A stretch of DNA of 64,000 nt from Actinorhabdospora filicis (GTDB lineage: Bacteria; Actinomycetota; Actinomycetes; Mycobacteriales; Micromonosporaceae). The stretch covers positions 558,001-622,000 of the forward strand of contig NZ_BSTX01000003.1 in the NCBI RefSeq assembly GCF_030269765.1. Reading direction: 5' to 3'. This document shows, in pieces, positions 43,712-52,843 of the stretch; the stretch's first letter is position 1, and each line of letters opens with the position of its first letter. The notes below the pieces were generated by a model. The model saw nothing but the letters and a program-made list of their open reading frames with translations, was not told the DNA's origin and did not search any database. The position numbers were made by a program, and so were the translations under genes.

Positions 43712-43760
43712 CGCGCCGGGCCGCAACTCCATCCCCCCTGGACTGCGGCGGCCCGGCGCG
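43712..43760 (+). terminator. Hairpin after hbpS
   Basis: CGCGCCGGGCCGCA (43712-43725) pairs with TGCGGC-GGCCCGGCGCG (43744-43760) with a three-base bulge; first of two hairpins after the gene. Confidence 0.6.
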
Positions 43761-43780
43761 GGTCACGTAGGAGAACGAAA

Positions 43781-43814
43781 GGGCCGGGCCACGCAGAAGA
43801 GCGTGGCCCGGCCC
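43781..43814 (+). terminator. Second terminator hairpin after hbpS
   Basis: GGGCCGGGCCACGC (43781-43794) / GCGTGGCCCGGCCC (43801-43814): perfect 14-bp stem with a six-base loop. No T tract. Confidence 0.75.
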
Positions 43815-43950
43815 GACCGTGTGCCGGGGAAGAGTGTGGAAGCGGAGGAGAAGGGCATGGGGGAGTAGCCGGAGACGCAAGATCGGCCGGGAGCGACCCA
43901 AGCCCGTGCACGAAGCCCACCCGAGGACAGGGGCGAGACGCAGGGCAGAC

Positions 43951-43968
43951 CCGGGTGCGATGCGTAGC
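43951..43968. repeat. 18-bp block shared in inverted form with 15597-15614
   Basis: CCGGGTGCGATGCGTAGC is the exact complement of the block at 15597-15614. It and the hairpin both occur in the two gaps in opposite orientation. Confidence 0.85.
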
Positions 43969-43983
43969 CGAGGGCGGCTTGAA

Positions 43984-44128
43984 CCCGGGCGAGGTGATTG
44001 GCGGGCAACGGGGTCAAAACCCGGGCAACAGACAAGCTCGTTGTTTTAGACCCGGGCAAGGTGACTGGCTGGCTACGGGGTCTGAACCCGGGCAACAGAC
44101 CGAGCTTGTTGTTTTAGAGCCGGGCCAA
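43984..44128. repeat. 67-bp tandem repeat, about 2.2 copies
   Basis: CCCGGGCGAGGTGATTGG at 43984 recurs as CCCGGGCAAGGTGACTGG at 44051; CCCGGGCAACAGA at 44020 recurs at 44087; GCTCGTTGTTTTAG recurs as GCTTGTTGTTTTAG at 44105. Period 67. It sits between the 18-bp block and hairpin copy B and accounts for the extra length there relative to copy A. Confidence 0.88.
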
Positions 44129-44216
44129 AAGACAAGCCGGGGACGCACGACAACACGGGCCCGGGACCAGCTTGTGCGGGGGCTGTCTCGGGATAGGAGA
44201 GGATCCTCCCTCGGTC

Positions 44217-44316
44217 GGCCGGATGGGTTCTTGGAACGAGGGTTCTCGGGGTGTCAAGACAGCACTTCCGTCTTGACACCCCGGGGTTCCTCGTTCACCG
44301 TCGCAAAGGCCGAACG
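44217..44316. repeat. Interspersed hairpin repeat, copy B
   Basis: Core 44234-44296: outer stem GAACGAGG (44234-44241) / CCTCGTTC (44289-44296), inner perfect 14-bp stem CGGGGTGTCAAGAC (44247-44260) / GTCTTGACACCCCG (44270-44283), nine-base loop. Read on the minus strand it matches copy A including ~20 flanking bases on each side (GTTCGGCCT..GACGGT; GACCC/AACCC..GGCC). Confidence 0.88.
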
Positions 44317-44347
44317 CGGGTGGAGCCTCCCGAGAGAGGTCCGGCGT

Positions 44348-44391
44348 CCAGGGGCCGCACCCCTGGTCGGGTCCCAGGGGTGAAACCCCTG
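44348..44391. repeat. Two adjacent short hairpins
   Basis: CCAGGGG/CCCCTGG (44348-44354, 44360-44366) with a five-base loop, then CAGGGGT/ACCCCTG (44375-44381, 44385-44391) with a three-base loop. REP-like pair next to copy B; no counterpart found next to copy A. Confidence 0.7.
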
Positions 44392-44535
44392 TCCAGAGGG
44401 TGAGGATCGACTCGCGCCGATGCAGGTGATCGGGCGAGGGCGACCCGTGGGGGGAAGGCAAGAAGCCAGACGGCCCGCGCCCGTGGCGGGGGGTGGGGTG
44501 ACGGGGGATGCCGGGCGAGGCCCGCCAGCGAAACT

Positions 44536-44563
44536 GGCTGGGGCTGGGGCTGGGGCTGGGGCT
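44536..44563. repeat. GGGGCT hexanucleotide tract
   Basis: About four to five tandem GGGGCT units just upstream of the benzoylformate-decarboxylase operon, a simple-sequence tract in a non-coding stretch. Confidence 0.85.
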
Positions 44564-44727
44564 GACGCTGAGGCCAGCGCCGAGGCCGAGCCCACCCCCG
44601 CCCGCCCCCAGGTCACCCACGACCGGGTCTGAGCCCAACCCTCCCACCGTCCCACCCCCTCAAACCCCTGCGCAATCCGCCCCCTTTGATCATGATGGAC
44701 CCGGTACCTCCGCCCGAAAGGACCCTC

Positions 44728-46341
44728 ATGGCCACGATCCGCGAAGTCGTCTTCGACCAACTCCGCGCCTGGGGCATGACCACCGTCTACGGCAACCCCG
44801 GCTCCACCGAGCTCTCCTTCCTCCGCGACTTCCCCGCCGACTTCCGCTACATTCTCGGTCTCCAGGAAGCCGCCGTCGTCGGCATGGCCGACGCCCATGC
44901 CCAGGTCACCGCCCGCCCGACCCTGGTGAACCTGCACACCGCCGCGGGCCTGGGCAACGCCATGGGCGCCATCATCAACGCCGCGGCGAACAAGACCCCC
45001 CTCGTCATCACCGCGGGCCAGCAGACGCGCGCGATGATCACCCTCGAAGCGCTCCTCACCAACGTCGACGCCACGACCCTCCCGCGCCCGGCGGTGAAGT
45101 GGTCCTTCGAGCCCCCACGGGCCGCCGACGTCCCCGCCGCCCTGGCGAGGGCGCGCCTGATCGCCGACACCCCGCCGAGGGGCCCGGTCTTCCTCTCGCT
45201 CCCGATGGACGACTTCGACGCCGAGGTCGACGAGCAAGACGAAGGGAAAGCACGAACGCTCGCGAAACGCACCGTCGCCGCCACCACCGCCGGCGACCCC
45301 CAAGCCCTCGCCGCCCTCGCCGAGCGCCTCGCCGCCGCCGAGAACCCCGCGCTGGTGTGCGGCTCCGAGGTCGACGCCGACGGTGTCTGGCAGGACGCCG
45401 TCGCCCTCGCCGAGCGGCTCCAGACGCCGGTGTGGTCGGCGCCGATCGAGGGCCGGGTGACGTTCCCGCAGAGCCACTGGCTGTTCCGGGGGCACCTGCC
45501 GCCCGCGATCGGCCCGCTGGCCAAGGCCCTCGACGGGCACGACCTCGTGGTGGTGCTGGGCGCGCCGGTGTTCCGCTACTACCCGTACGTCCCGGGCGAG
45601 TACCTGCCCGCCGGGACGGCTCTCGCGCACATCACCAGTGACCCGGGCGAGGCCGCGCGGGCGCCGGTGGGGGACGCGATCATCGCCGACGTCGGCTACG
45701 CCCTCCAGACGCTGCTGGACCTGATCCCGGACCCGAAGAAGCCGGTCCCGGCGATCTGCCCGCCCGCGCCGGGGGCGGTCCCGGACGACACGGGCGTCCC
45801 GCTGGAGCCCGGGGCGGTCTTCGCCGCGCTGGCCGCCGCCGTCCCCGGCGACGCCCGCTGGGCGCACGAGTCGCCCTCGAACACGCAGTTCTTCCAGGAC
45901 CACGTCAAGCTCGACCGGCCCGGCTCGTACTACATGACCGCCGGTGGCGGCCTGGGCTTCGGGCTCGCCGCGGGCGTCGGCGCGCAGATCGCCGACCCGT
46001 CGCGGCCGGTGGTGGCGCTGATGGGCGACGGGTCGATGCAGTACGCGATCTGCGCGCTGTGGACGGCCGCCGCCTACAAGGTGCCGCTGACGATCGTGGT
46101 CCTGGCCAACGCCGAGTACGCGATCCTCAAGTGGTTCGGCGCCTTCGAGCGCGCCGACGGCGTCCCCGGCCTCGACATCACCGGCCTGGACACCGCCGCG
46201 ATCGCCGCCGGGTACGGCGTCCGCTCGCACCGGGTCACCAGCGCCGCGCAACTGGCGTCCCTGCTCGGCGAGGCCATCGCCGCCAAGGACGGCCCCACCC
46301 TCATCGAAGTGCCCATCAAGACCGTCTTCCCGAGCATGTGA
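44728..46341 (+). CDS. Benzoylformate decarboxylase-like ThDP enzyme
   Basis: 537 residues, cytoplasmic ThDP-dependent 2-keto acid decarboxylase. It aligns along its length with Pseudomonas MdlC: GNPGSTE (Ser26), LQEAAVVG (Glu47), LHTAAGLGN (His70), [21 protein letters not shown] and the ThDP loop [14 protein letters not shown]. The site equivalent to MdlC His281 is Tyr (VFRYY against VFRYH), so substrate scope may differ from benzoylformate. ATG at 44728 with GAAAGGA. First gene of a three-gene operon with an FAD dehydrogenase and a P450. Confidence 0.9.
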   Translation: MATIREVVFDQLRAWGMTTVYGNPGSTELSFLRDFPADFRYILGLQEAAVVGMADAHAQVTARPTLVNLHTAAGLGNAMGAIINAAANKTPLVITAGQQTRAMITLEALLTNVDATTLPRPAVKWSFEPPRAADVPAALARARLIADTPPRGPVFLSLPMDDFDAEVDEQDEGKARTLAKRTVAATTAGDPQALAALAERLAAAENPALVCGSEVDADGVWQDAVALAERLQTPVWSAPIEGRVTFPQSHWLFRGHLPPAIGPLAKALDGHDLVVVLGAPVFRYYPYVPGEYLPAGTALAHITSDPGEAARAPVGDAIIADVGYALQTLLDLIPDPKKPVPAICPPAPGAVPDDTGVPLEPGAVFAALAAAVPGDARWAHESPSNTQFFQDHVKLDRPGSYYMTAGGGLGFGLAAGVGAQIADPSRPVVALMGDGSMQYAICALWTAAAYKVPLTIVVLANAEYAILKWFGAFERADGVPGLDITGLDTAAIAAGYGVRSHRVTSAAQLASLLGEAIAAKDGPTLIEVPIKTVFPSM

Positions 46342-46352
46342 GAGGAGCGTCC

Positions 46353-47762
46353 GTGACCACGACCCTGCGGGCCCAGGACCAGCTGATCGGTCTCCTCCGG
46401 GACGGTCTGCCCGACCGCGCGGTGCTGATCGCCGAACGCGACCGCCGCGCCTACGAGCGCGACACCGCGCCGTTCGGGCCCTCGGGCACGCCCGCCGTCG
46501 TGGTGCGGCCGGAGACCGTCCAGCAGGTCCAGCACGTGCTGCGGGTGGCCTCCCACCTGGGCGTGCCGGTCGTCCCGCAGGGCGCGCGCACCGGCCTGGC
46601 GGGCGCGGCCAACGCCGTCGAGGGCTGCGTGGTGCTGTCGATGCTGGCCATGAACCGGATCCTGGAGATCGACGCGCCCAACCGCCTCGCCCGCTGCGAA
46701 CCCGGCGTCATGACCGGCGACATCTCACGCGCGGTCGCCCACCTGGGCCTGTGCTACCCGCCCGACCCGGTATCGGCCGACATCTGCACCATCGGCGGCA
46801 ACATCGCCACCGGCGCCGGCGGCGTGTGCTGCGTCAAATACGGCGTGACCACCGACTACGTGCGCGAGCTCGTCGTCGTCCTCGCCAACGGCGAGGTCAC
46901 CCGCCTGGGCGGCAAGACCGTCAAGAACGTCGCCGGACTCGACCTCAAACGGCTCTTCGTCGGCTCCGAGGGCACCCTCGGCGTCGTCGTGGAAGCCACC
47001 CTCGGGCTGCGGCCGGTGCCGGGGGAGTCGCTGGCGATCCTCGCCCAGTTCCCCACCGCCACCCTCGCCGGGGAGGCCGTCGCCGCGATCATCAAACGCG
47101 GCCACACCCCGTCGGCACTCGAACTCATGGACGCCGTCACCACCGGCGCCGTCCACGCCCTCGGCCACCCGTCCATCCAGGACCCGAACGCCGCGACCCT
47201 CATCGCCGAGAGCGACGCGCCCGACCGCGTGGACGAGGTCGCCGCCATGGCCCGCGTCTGCTCCGAGAGCGGCGCGACCGTCGTCGTGGCCGCCATCAAC
47301 GACGAGGAGTCCAAGCAGCTCCTGTCCGCCCGGCGCATGATCATGCCCGCCCTCCAGGCCAAGGCCGCCACCATGCCCGGCGACGTCCGCTCCTTCATCG
47401 AGGACGTCGCCGTGCCCCGCACCCGCCTCGCCGAACTCATCGACCGCATCGGCGAGGTCTCCGCCGAGCACGGCGTCTTCATCGCCACCCTCGGCCACGC
47501 CGGGGACGGCAACCTGCACCCCATCGTCGTCTTCGACGCCGCCGACCACGGCAGCCTGCGCCGCGCGCAGCACGCCTACGACGACGTCATGGCCGCCGGG
47601 CTCGCCCTCGGCGGCACCATCACCGGCGAGCACGGCGTCGGCGTGGTCAAACGCGACTGGCTCGCCCGTGAGCTGGACCCCGTCAGCCTGCGCCTCCAGC
47701 AGGAGATCAAACGCGTCTTCGACCCGGCCGGGATCCTCAATCCCGGCAAGGTCCTGGCTTAG
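46353..47762 (+). CDS. FAD-linked 2-hydroxyacid dehydrogenase (GlcD-like)
   Basis: 469 residues, VAO/PCMH FAD-binding fold. Typical segments: [52 protein letters not shown] (GlcD-type Gly-rich FAD loop), [20 protein letters not shown] and the C-terminal [10 protein letters not shown] and [14 protein letters not shown]. Family members oxidise D-lactate, glycolate or D-2-hydroxyglutarate to the keto acid. Eleven bases after the decarboxylase; the keto acid could feed it. GTG at 46353 with GAGGAG. Confidence 0.9.
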   Translation: MTTTLRAQDQLIGLLRDGLPDRAVLIAERDRRAYERDTAPFGPSGTPAVVVRPETVQQVQHVLRVASHLGVPVVPQGARTGLAGAANAVEGCVVLSMLAMNRILEIDAPNRLARCEPGVMTGDISRAVAHLGLCYPPDPVSADICTIGGNIATGAGGVCCVKYGVTTDYVRELVVVLANGEVTRLGGKTVKNVAGLDLKRLFVGSEGTLGVVVEATLGLRPVPGESLAILAQFPTATLAGEAVAAIIKRGHTPSALELMDAVTTGAVHALGHPSIQDPNAATLIAESDAPDRVDEVAAMARVCSESGATVVVAAINDEESKQLLSARRMIMPALQAKAATMPGDVRSFIEDVAVPRTRLAELIDRIGEVSAEHGVFIATLGHAGDGNLHPIVVFDAADHGSLRRAQHAYDDVMAAGLALGGTITGEHGVGVVKRDWLARELDPVSLRLQQEIKRVFDPAGILNPGKVLA

Positions 47763-47772
47763 AGGAGCGGCG

Positions 47773-49203
47773 ATGACCGACCCGAACTTCCCGCAGATGT
47801 CGCCACTCGACCAGCTGCGCATGGTGCTCCTGCACAATGTGAACGCGCTGGGCCGCGGCATCGTCATCGCACGCCCCAAGGTGGCGTTGCTGCTCGACCG
47901 GCTCCAAGCCGACCGGCGGCTCATCGCGATGATGGACCGCCTCCACGAGGAGCACCAGGGCGACCCGGTGTGGACGAAGGGCATCACCGGCTCCACGCTG
48001 GTGGCGCTGTCGCCCTCCGACTGCCGCCGCGTCCTGGGCGGCAGCGACCAGACCTACGCCATGGCCACGCCCCTCAAACGCCGCATGATGGGCCACTTCC
48101 AGCCCGACGGCGTCATCCTCACCCGCCCCGGTGAACTGCGCACGCACCGCCGCCAGTTCAACGAGGTCGTCCTGGACTGGGGACGCGAGGTCCACCGCGA
48201 GGCCGCCACCTTCATCAAAGTGGTCAACGAGGAGGTCGACGCCCTCCTCCAGGGCCCCATGGCCACCGGCCGCCCCCTCACCTACCGCTCCATCCGGCGC
48301 ATCTTCCAGCGCATCGGCCGCCGCTGCGTCCTCGGCGACGCCGCCGCCGAGGACGTGGAGATGTCGGAGCTGCTGGACGCCCTGCGCCGCGAGGGCAACT
48401 GGCTCGGCCTGCGCTTCTGGCGCCGCAACCGCACCCACGCCCTGCGCGCCCGCTTCGTCGACCGCGTCCACCGCTACGTCGAACTCGGCCAGCGCGGCAG
48501 CCTCGTGGGACGCTTCGCCGACCTGCCCACCGAGGCGCGCCTGCACCCGTCCGGGCAGGTCGCGCACTGGCTCATGGCCTTCGACATCCAGCCGGTGGTC
48601 ATCACCCGCGCGCTGGCGCTGCTGTCGACGCACCCGCAGCACCTCACCCCGATCGAGGAGGAGCTCGCCGACGCCGACCGCTTCCACGGCACCGGTTCGG
48701 CGCAGGCCGTCCTGGCGATGCCGTACCTGCGCGCGTCGGTGATGGAGGCGGCGCGGCTGTGGCCGGTGGTCCGCGACCTGGCGCGGGTGATGGCGCGCGA
48801 CGCCGACTGGGACGGGCGGCTCGTCCCGCAGGACGCCGAGGTGCTCATCTCGACCGTCTACCACGGTCGCGCCGCCTACCGGGGCCGCGCGGCCAACCGC
48901 TTCACCCCGCAGCAGTGGATCGACGGCAGCGCCGACGGCGACTGGGGGCTGTCCCCGGCCAGCCGCGGCCCGGCGGGGTGTCCCGGCGCCGATCTCGGCT
49001 TCTTCCTCATCACCGGGTTCCTGGCGGCGACACTGCGCAAGGCGCGGTTCCGGCTGCTGACGCAGGAGCTGCGGCCCGACATCCCGCTGCCGGTGAACTT
49101 CGACCCGTTCCACGCCAAGTTCGCCGTCGCCGACAAGCCCGACGCCCCACCGACGGTGATGGTGTCGATGGGGCCCGGGAACGAGGACTACGGCGAGGAC
49201 TGA
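47773..49203 (+). CDS. Divergent cytochrome P450
   Basis: 476 residues. ExxR is EAAR (325-328), the haem ligand is Cys403 in RGPAGCPGADLG, and a C-helix motif TRPGELRTHRRQFNEVV is present. The family's Phe seven residues before Cys is Ala, and the I-helix near residues 265-281 (HWLMAFDIQPVV) lacks the usual acid-Thr (AGxDT) pair, so oxygen activation may be unusual. No ferredoxin or reductase is nearby. ATG at 47773 with GAGGAG, ten bases after the FAD enzyme; last gene of the operon. Confidence 0.85.
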   Translation: MTDPNFPQMSPLDQLRMVLLHNVNALGRGIVIARPKVALLLDRLQADRRLIAMMDRLHEEHQGDPVWTKGITGSTLVALSPSDCRRVLGGSDQTYAMATPLKRRMMGHFQPDGVILTRPGELRTHRRQFNEVVLDWGREVHREAATFIKVVNEEVDALLQGPMATGRPLTYRSIRRIFQRIGRRCVLGDAAAEDVEMSELLDALRREGNWLGLRFWRRNRTHALRARFVDRVHRYVELGQRGSLVGRFADLPTEARLHPSGQVAHWLMAFDIQPVVITRALALLSTHPQHLTPIEEELADADRFHGTGSAQAVLAMPYLRASVMEAARLWPVVRDLARVMARDADWDGRLVPQDAEVLISTVYHGRAAYRGRAANRFTPQQWIDGSADGDWGLSPASRGPAGCPGADLGFFLITGFLAATLRKARFRLLTQELRPDIPLPVNFDPFHAKFAVADKPDAPPTVMVSMGPGNEDYGED

Positions 49204-49219
49204 CCTCGCCGGGGACGGA

Positions 49220-49253
49220 GACGAAGGGGGAGCCGGGCGGCTCCCCCTTCGTC
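49220..49253. terminator. Bidirectional terminator after the P450
   Basis: GACGAAGGGGGAGCC (49220-49234) / GGCTCCCCCTTCGTC (49239-49253), perfect 15-bp stem and four-base loop, between the P450 and MOSC genes. Confidence 0.88.
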
Positions 49254-49254
49254 G

Positions 49255-50061
49255 TCACAGCTCCGACTCGCCCCACTCCTCGACGGACACCTCGTCGCCG
49301 ACGGCGAGCTCGCCCTCGGCGGCCACCACGAAGTGCGCGCCGAAGCAGACGCCGCCCTTGCCGGGCTTGCGGTAGGTCGCCAGGGTCTTCGTCGGTTCGT
49401 GGCCGGTCTTGCGCCCGGTCTCCTGGTCGACGGTGATCACCACGCAGCGTTTGCCGAGTTCGGAGTAGGCCAGCTCGGCGGTGCCCACGCGCACGCGGCG
49501 GACGCGGTCCTCGCCGAACGCGCCGAGCCCGCTGACCACCACGCTGGGGCGGAAGCGGTCCATCGGCACCGGCGCGGCCAGGCGCCCGTTGAGGTCGGCG
49601 AGGGACTCCTCCGAGATGATCAGGACGGCGGAGTCGTCGGCGAACAGGGCGGTGCCGTGGTTGGCGCCCTCGGTGACGCGGTCGTGGTCGGGCGGGACGC
49701 GCACCAGCCGGGCGGGCGTCCCCAGGTACGCGCTCAGCCAGGCGGCGATCTCGTCGCCCTGGTCCACGCCCTTGTACGCCTGCTTGAACATCGAGACCGG
49801 GACACGGGGGCCGTCGACGGTGACCACGAGGTGGAACTCGGGGGCGTCCGGGGCGGTCAGGACGAGGGCGTCACCGTCGAAGGCGGGCCGGATGAGCGCC
49901 ATGGAGGGGACCTCGCGCTGCGAGATGAGCGTGCCCTCGGGGTCGACGATCATGAATGACCGGTCGTGGGGGAGGCCGGTGGCCAGCAGCGTGGAACGGG
50001 TGAGCGGGGTGGGGGCGCATCCCTTGACCGGGTAGGTCAGCAGCGCGGTGACGGTCGCCAT
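49255..50061 (-). CDS. MOSC-domain protein (YcbX-like)
   Basis: 268 residues. N-terminal MOSC_N beta-barrel (LLTYPVKGCAPTPLTRSTL, HDRSFMIVDPEG, QREVPSMALIRP) and a C-terminal MOSC domain (MDRFRPSVVVSG, GKRCVVITVDQETG, CFGAHFVV) with the conserved Cys in GKRCVV and VCFGAH. Family members are molybdenum-cofactor dependent reductases of N-hydroxylated or sulfur compounds. Cytoplasmic. Partner reductase not in the window. Confidence 0.92.
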   Translation of the reverse strand: MATVTALLTYPVKGCAPTPLTRSTLLATGLPHDRSFMIVDPEGTLISQREVPSMALIRPAFDGDALVLTAPDAPEFHLVVTVDGPRVPVSMFKQAYKGVDQGDEIAAWLSAYLGTPARLVRVPPDHDRVTEGANHGTALFADDSAVLIISEESLADLNGRLAAPVPMDRFRPSVVVSGLGAFGEDRVRRVRVGTAELAYSELGKRCVVITVDQETGRKTGHEPTKTLATYRKPGKGGVCFGAHFVVAAEGELAVGDEVSVEEWGESEL

Positions 50062-50097
50062 CCCGGAAGACTAGTCCGGGACGGCGACCGGACGGTC

Positions 50098-50289
50098 TCA
50101 GCACTCGACGTCGGTGCAGACCTCGTGGCAGGGTCCGGTGACGTAACAGCAGGTGCGGAACCAGCGGCCGGTCGGGTCCAGCCAGCAGCGACCGCAGCGC
50201 GGGGCCACGGCGGCGCATCGCGCCGACCCCGCGGCCCGCGGGACGATGGCGCGCAGGATCCGGTCGGCGACGTTGGTGGGTGAACGCAT
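50098..50289 (-). CDS. Small cysteine-rich peptide, unknown
   Basis: 63 residues starting MRSPTNVADRILRAIVPRAAGSAR, then eight Cys in the last ~40 residues (RCAAV, PRCGRCW, RTCCYV, GPCHEVC, VEC at the end). A basic N-terminal helix and a Cys-dense C-terminus could be a secreted or zinc-binding peptide or a ribosomally made peptide precursor. No modification enzyme is adjacent. ATG at 50289 with GGGAG upstream. Compared with neighbours it is the only such gene. Confidence 0.55.
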   Translation of the reverse strand: MRSPTNVADRILRAIVPRAAGSARCAAVAPRCGRCWLDPTGRWFRTCCYVTGPCHEVCTDVEC

Positions 50290-50375
50290 GTGATCTCCCG
50301 GGACATCGGTTGACCGAAGACCCGATTGTGGCGAAACGGGGCGGGTCCCGCCGTCCCGGCCGGACGAAACGGTAC

Positions 50376-50409
50376 GAAAAGGCCCGCCTCCGGTACGGAG
50401 GCGGGCCTT
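50376..50409 (-). terminator. Terminator of gltX
   Basis: GGCCCGCCTCC (50381-50391) / GGAGGCGGGCC (50397-50407): perfect 11-bp stem. Read on the minus strand it is followed by TTTTCGT, directly after gltX. Confidence 0.9.
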
Positions 50410-50417
50410 CCACGTCG

Positions 50418-51887
50418 TTACAGCTTCGCGCGGGCCTCGCCCAGGCGGGCCATGCTGACCTCGCGGCCGAGCAGCTCCATCGACTCGTACAGCGGCGGCG
50501 ACACGGTCTTGCCGGTGACGGCCACCCGCAGCGGGCCGAAGGCCTTGCGCGGCTTGATGCCCAGCTCGTCGATGAGGGTCGCCTTGAGGGTCTCCTCGAT
50601 GGCGGGCGTGGTCCACTCCGGGAGCTTCTCCAGGGCGGTGACCGACGCGTCGAGGATCTGCGCGGCCTCGTCCTTCATCGTCTTCGCCCAGGACTCGGCG
50701 TCGACCTCGAAGGCGTCCCCGGCGAACAGGAAGCGCATCATCTCCGCCGCCTGCACCAGCGTCTGCGAGCGCTCCTGCACCAGCGGCGTGGCCACGGCCA
50801 GGACGCGCAGCTGCTCCGCGGTGGGCTCGGCGGGCAGGAGCCCGGCGGCCTGGAGGAACGGCGTCACCCGGCCGGCCATGTCCTCGGGGGAGAGCAGGCG
50901 GATGTGGGTGGCGTTGATGGCGTCCATCTTCTTCTCGTCGAAGCGCGCCGGGTTGGAGTTGACGTCGGCGATGTCGAAGGCCGCGACCAGCTCCTCGGCG
51001 GAGAAGACGTCCCGGTCGGGCCCGATGGACCAGCCGAGCAGCGCGATGTAGTTCAGGATGCCCTCGGGCAGGTAGCCCTTGGTGCGGTAGGCGAGGAGGT
51101 CGGAGCGCGGGTCGCGCTTGGACATCTTCTTGCGCGTCTCGTCGGTGACCAGCGGCGCGTGCGCGTAGGTCGGGACGGCCTCGGCGATGCCGAGCTCGAT
51201 GAGCGCGCGGTACAGCGCGATCTGGCGCGGGGTCGACGACAGGAGGTCCTCGCCGCGGATGATGTGGGTGATCCGCATCATCGCGTCGTCGACGGGGTTG
51301 ACCAGCGTGTACAGCGGGGTCCCGTCGGCGCGGGTGATCGCGAAGTCCGGGACCATCCCCGCGCGGTAGGTGACCTCGCCGCGGATCAGGTCGGTGAAGG
51401 TGATGTCCTCGTCGGGCATCCGCACGCGGATGACGGGCTTGCGGCCCTCGGCGACGTAGGCCGCCTTCTGCTCCTCGCTCAGGTCCCGGTCGAAGTTGTC
51501 GTAGCCGAGCTTCGGGTCGCGGCCGGCGGCCTTGTGCCGCGCCTCGACCTCCTCCGGGGTGGAGTAGGCCTCGTAGGCGTAGCCGCCCTCCAGGAGCCGC
51601 CGGGCGACGTCCAGGTGGATGTCGCGGCGCTCGCTCTGGCGGTAGGGGCCGTGCGGGCCGCCCTTCTCGGGGCCCTCGTCCCAGTCGAAGCCCATCCACC
51701 GCAGCGCGTCCAGGAGCTGCTCGTAGGACTCCTGGCTGTCCCGGGCGGCGTCGGTGTCCTCGATGCGGAACACGAACTGGCCGCCGTGGTGGCGCGCGAA
51801 GGCCCAGTTGTACAGGCAGGTGCGCGCCAGGCCCACGTGCGGGATGCCCGTCGGGGACGGGCAGAAGCGGGTGCGGACGTTAGTCAA
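50418..51887 (-). CDS. gltX: Glutamyl-tRNA synthetase
   Basis: 489 residues, class I synthetase charging tRNA-Glu, essential. HIGH-type motif is HVGLA after PSPTGIP, and KMSKR is intact in [13 protein letters not shown]; the C-terminal anticodon-binding domain is present. TTG start at 51887, overlapping the upstream FAH stop by eight bases, so translation is coupled. Two tRNA-Glu genes are found about 8 kb away. Confidence 0.97.
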   Translation of the reverse strand: MTNVRTRFCPSPTGIPHVGLARTCLYNWAFARHHGGQFVFRIEDTDAARDSQESYEQLLDALRWMGFDWDEGPEKGGPHGPYRQSERRDIHLDVARRLLEGGYAYEAYSTPEEVEARHKAAGRDPKLGYDNFDRDLSEEQKAAYVAEGRKPVIRVRMPDEDITFTDLIRGEVTYRAGMVPDFAITRADGTPLYTLVNPVDDAMMRITHIIRGEDLLSSTPRQIALYRALIELGIAEAVPTYAHAPLVTDETRKKMSKRDPRSDLLAYRTKGYLPEGILNYIALLGWSIGPDRDVFSAEELVAAFDIADVNSNPARFDEKKMDAINATHIRLLSPEDMAGRVTPFLQAAGLLPAEPTAEQLRVLAVATPLVQERSQTLVQAAEMMRFLFAGDAFEVDAESWAKTMKDEAAQILDASVTALEKLPEWTTPAIEETLKATLIDELGIKPRKAFGPLRVAVTGKTVSPPLYESMELLGREVSMARLGEARAKL

Positions 51888-52668
51888 GATCGATCACCTG
51901 GTTCGTGAGCGTGCCGATGCCCTGGACCGACACGGATACCTTGTCACCGGCCACGATCGGCTCGACGCCCTCGGGCGTGCCGGTGAGGATGACGTCGCCG
52001 GGCAGCAGCGTCATGATGTGCGAGATGTAGGAGACGAGCGCGTAGACGTCGAAGACCATGTCGCTCGTGCGCCCGAGCTGGCGCACCTCGTCATTGACCT
52101 CGCAGCGGATCTCCACGTCGTCCACGTTGATCGTGGTGTCGATCCACGGGCCGATCGGGCAGAACGAGTCGAAGCCCTTCGCGCGCGTCCACTGCCCGTC
52201 CTTCGCCTGAAGATCGCGGGCGGTGACGTCGTTGGCGCAGGTGTACCCGAAGATCGCCCGCCGCGCGCCCTCCCGCGTCAGCCGTCGCGCACCGGACGCG
52301 CCGATGACCACGGCGAGCTCGGCCTCGTGCTCGACCTGCTTGGTGAAGGCCTTCGGGATGCGGATGGCGTCGCCCGGGCCGATGATCGACGTGGACGGCT
52401 TGAGGAACAGCAGCGGCTCCTGCGGCACCTCCGCGCCGTGCTCGGCGGCGTGGGCGGCGTAGTTGCGGCCGACGCACACGACCTTGCTGGGCAGGATCGG
52501 CGACATCAGCCGGACGTCTTCGAGGGCCCACCGCTGGCCGGTGAAGGTGATCTCGCCGAACGGGTGGCCCTCGATCTCGGCGACGGTGGTCCCGCCACCG
52601 GCGCCGGGGTCGCCCTCGACGACGCCGAACGACATGCCCTGTGGGTGGGCGACACGCGCGATCCGCAC
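51880..52668 (-). CDS. Fumarylacetoacetate hydrolase family protein
   Basis: 262 residues. FAH/HHDD fold: [18 protein letters not shown] near the start, the metal ligands in [12 protein letters not shown] (ExE) and [11 protein letters not shown], and a [12 protein letters not shown] segment. Typical substrates are acylpyruvates or homoprotocatechuate-like acids. The gene is upstream of gltX throughout Actinobacteria, with which it overlaps. GTG at 52668 with AAGGAG. Confidence 0.9.
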   Translation of the reverse strand: MRIARVAHPQGMSFGVVEGDPGAGGGTTVAEIEGHPFGEITFTGQRWALEDVRLMSPILPSKVVCVGRNYAAHAAEHGAEVPQEPLLFLKPSTSIIGPGDAIRIPKAFTKQVEHEAELAVVIGASGARRLTREGARRAIFGYTCANDVTARDLQAKDGQWTRAKGFDSFCPIGPWIDTTINVDDVEIRCEVNDEVRQLGRTSDMVFDVYALVSYISHIMTLLPGDVILTGTPEGVEPIVAGDKVSVSVQGIGTLTNQVIDLD

Positions 52669-52744
52669 GGCTGGACTCCTTCGATGGCCCGGGCTCCGGG
52701 CCCGCTGCACGCCTGCCAGGCAGACGTCGATGGTCAGATCCTCA

Positions 52745-52793
52745 TGTGCACGCACGCTGGATTCCACACTTTTTTGAGCGTGCGTGCTTGCAC
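52745..52793. promoter_or_regulatory. Long inverted repeat upstream of the FAH/gltX operon
   Basis: GCACGCACGCT (52748-52758) and AGCGTGCGTGC (52777-52787) are exact complements flanking an 18-base centre, extended by TGT...ACA. It lies ~80 bases before the FAH start and also after the TctC gene; operator or terminator. Confidence 0.5.
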
Positions 52794-52843
52794 ACGGAAA
52801 GCCTAGTCGCGGCCGTGGTGACGCCTGCGCCACACCTGCGGAT

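Larger units (their letters stand above)
43815..44727. other. Second long non-coding, repeat-rich gap
   Basis: No gene is supported in these ~900 bases. It holds, from left to right: the 18-base block shared with 15597-15614, the 67-bp tandem repeat, hairpin repeat copy B, twin short hairpins and a hexanucleotide tract, then the promoter region of the benzoylformate-decarboxylase operon. Confidence 0.7.
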
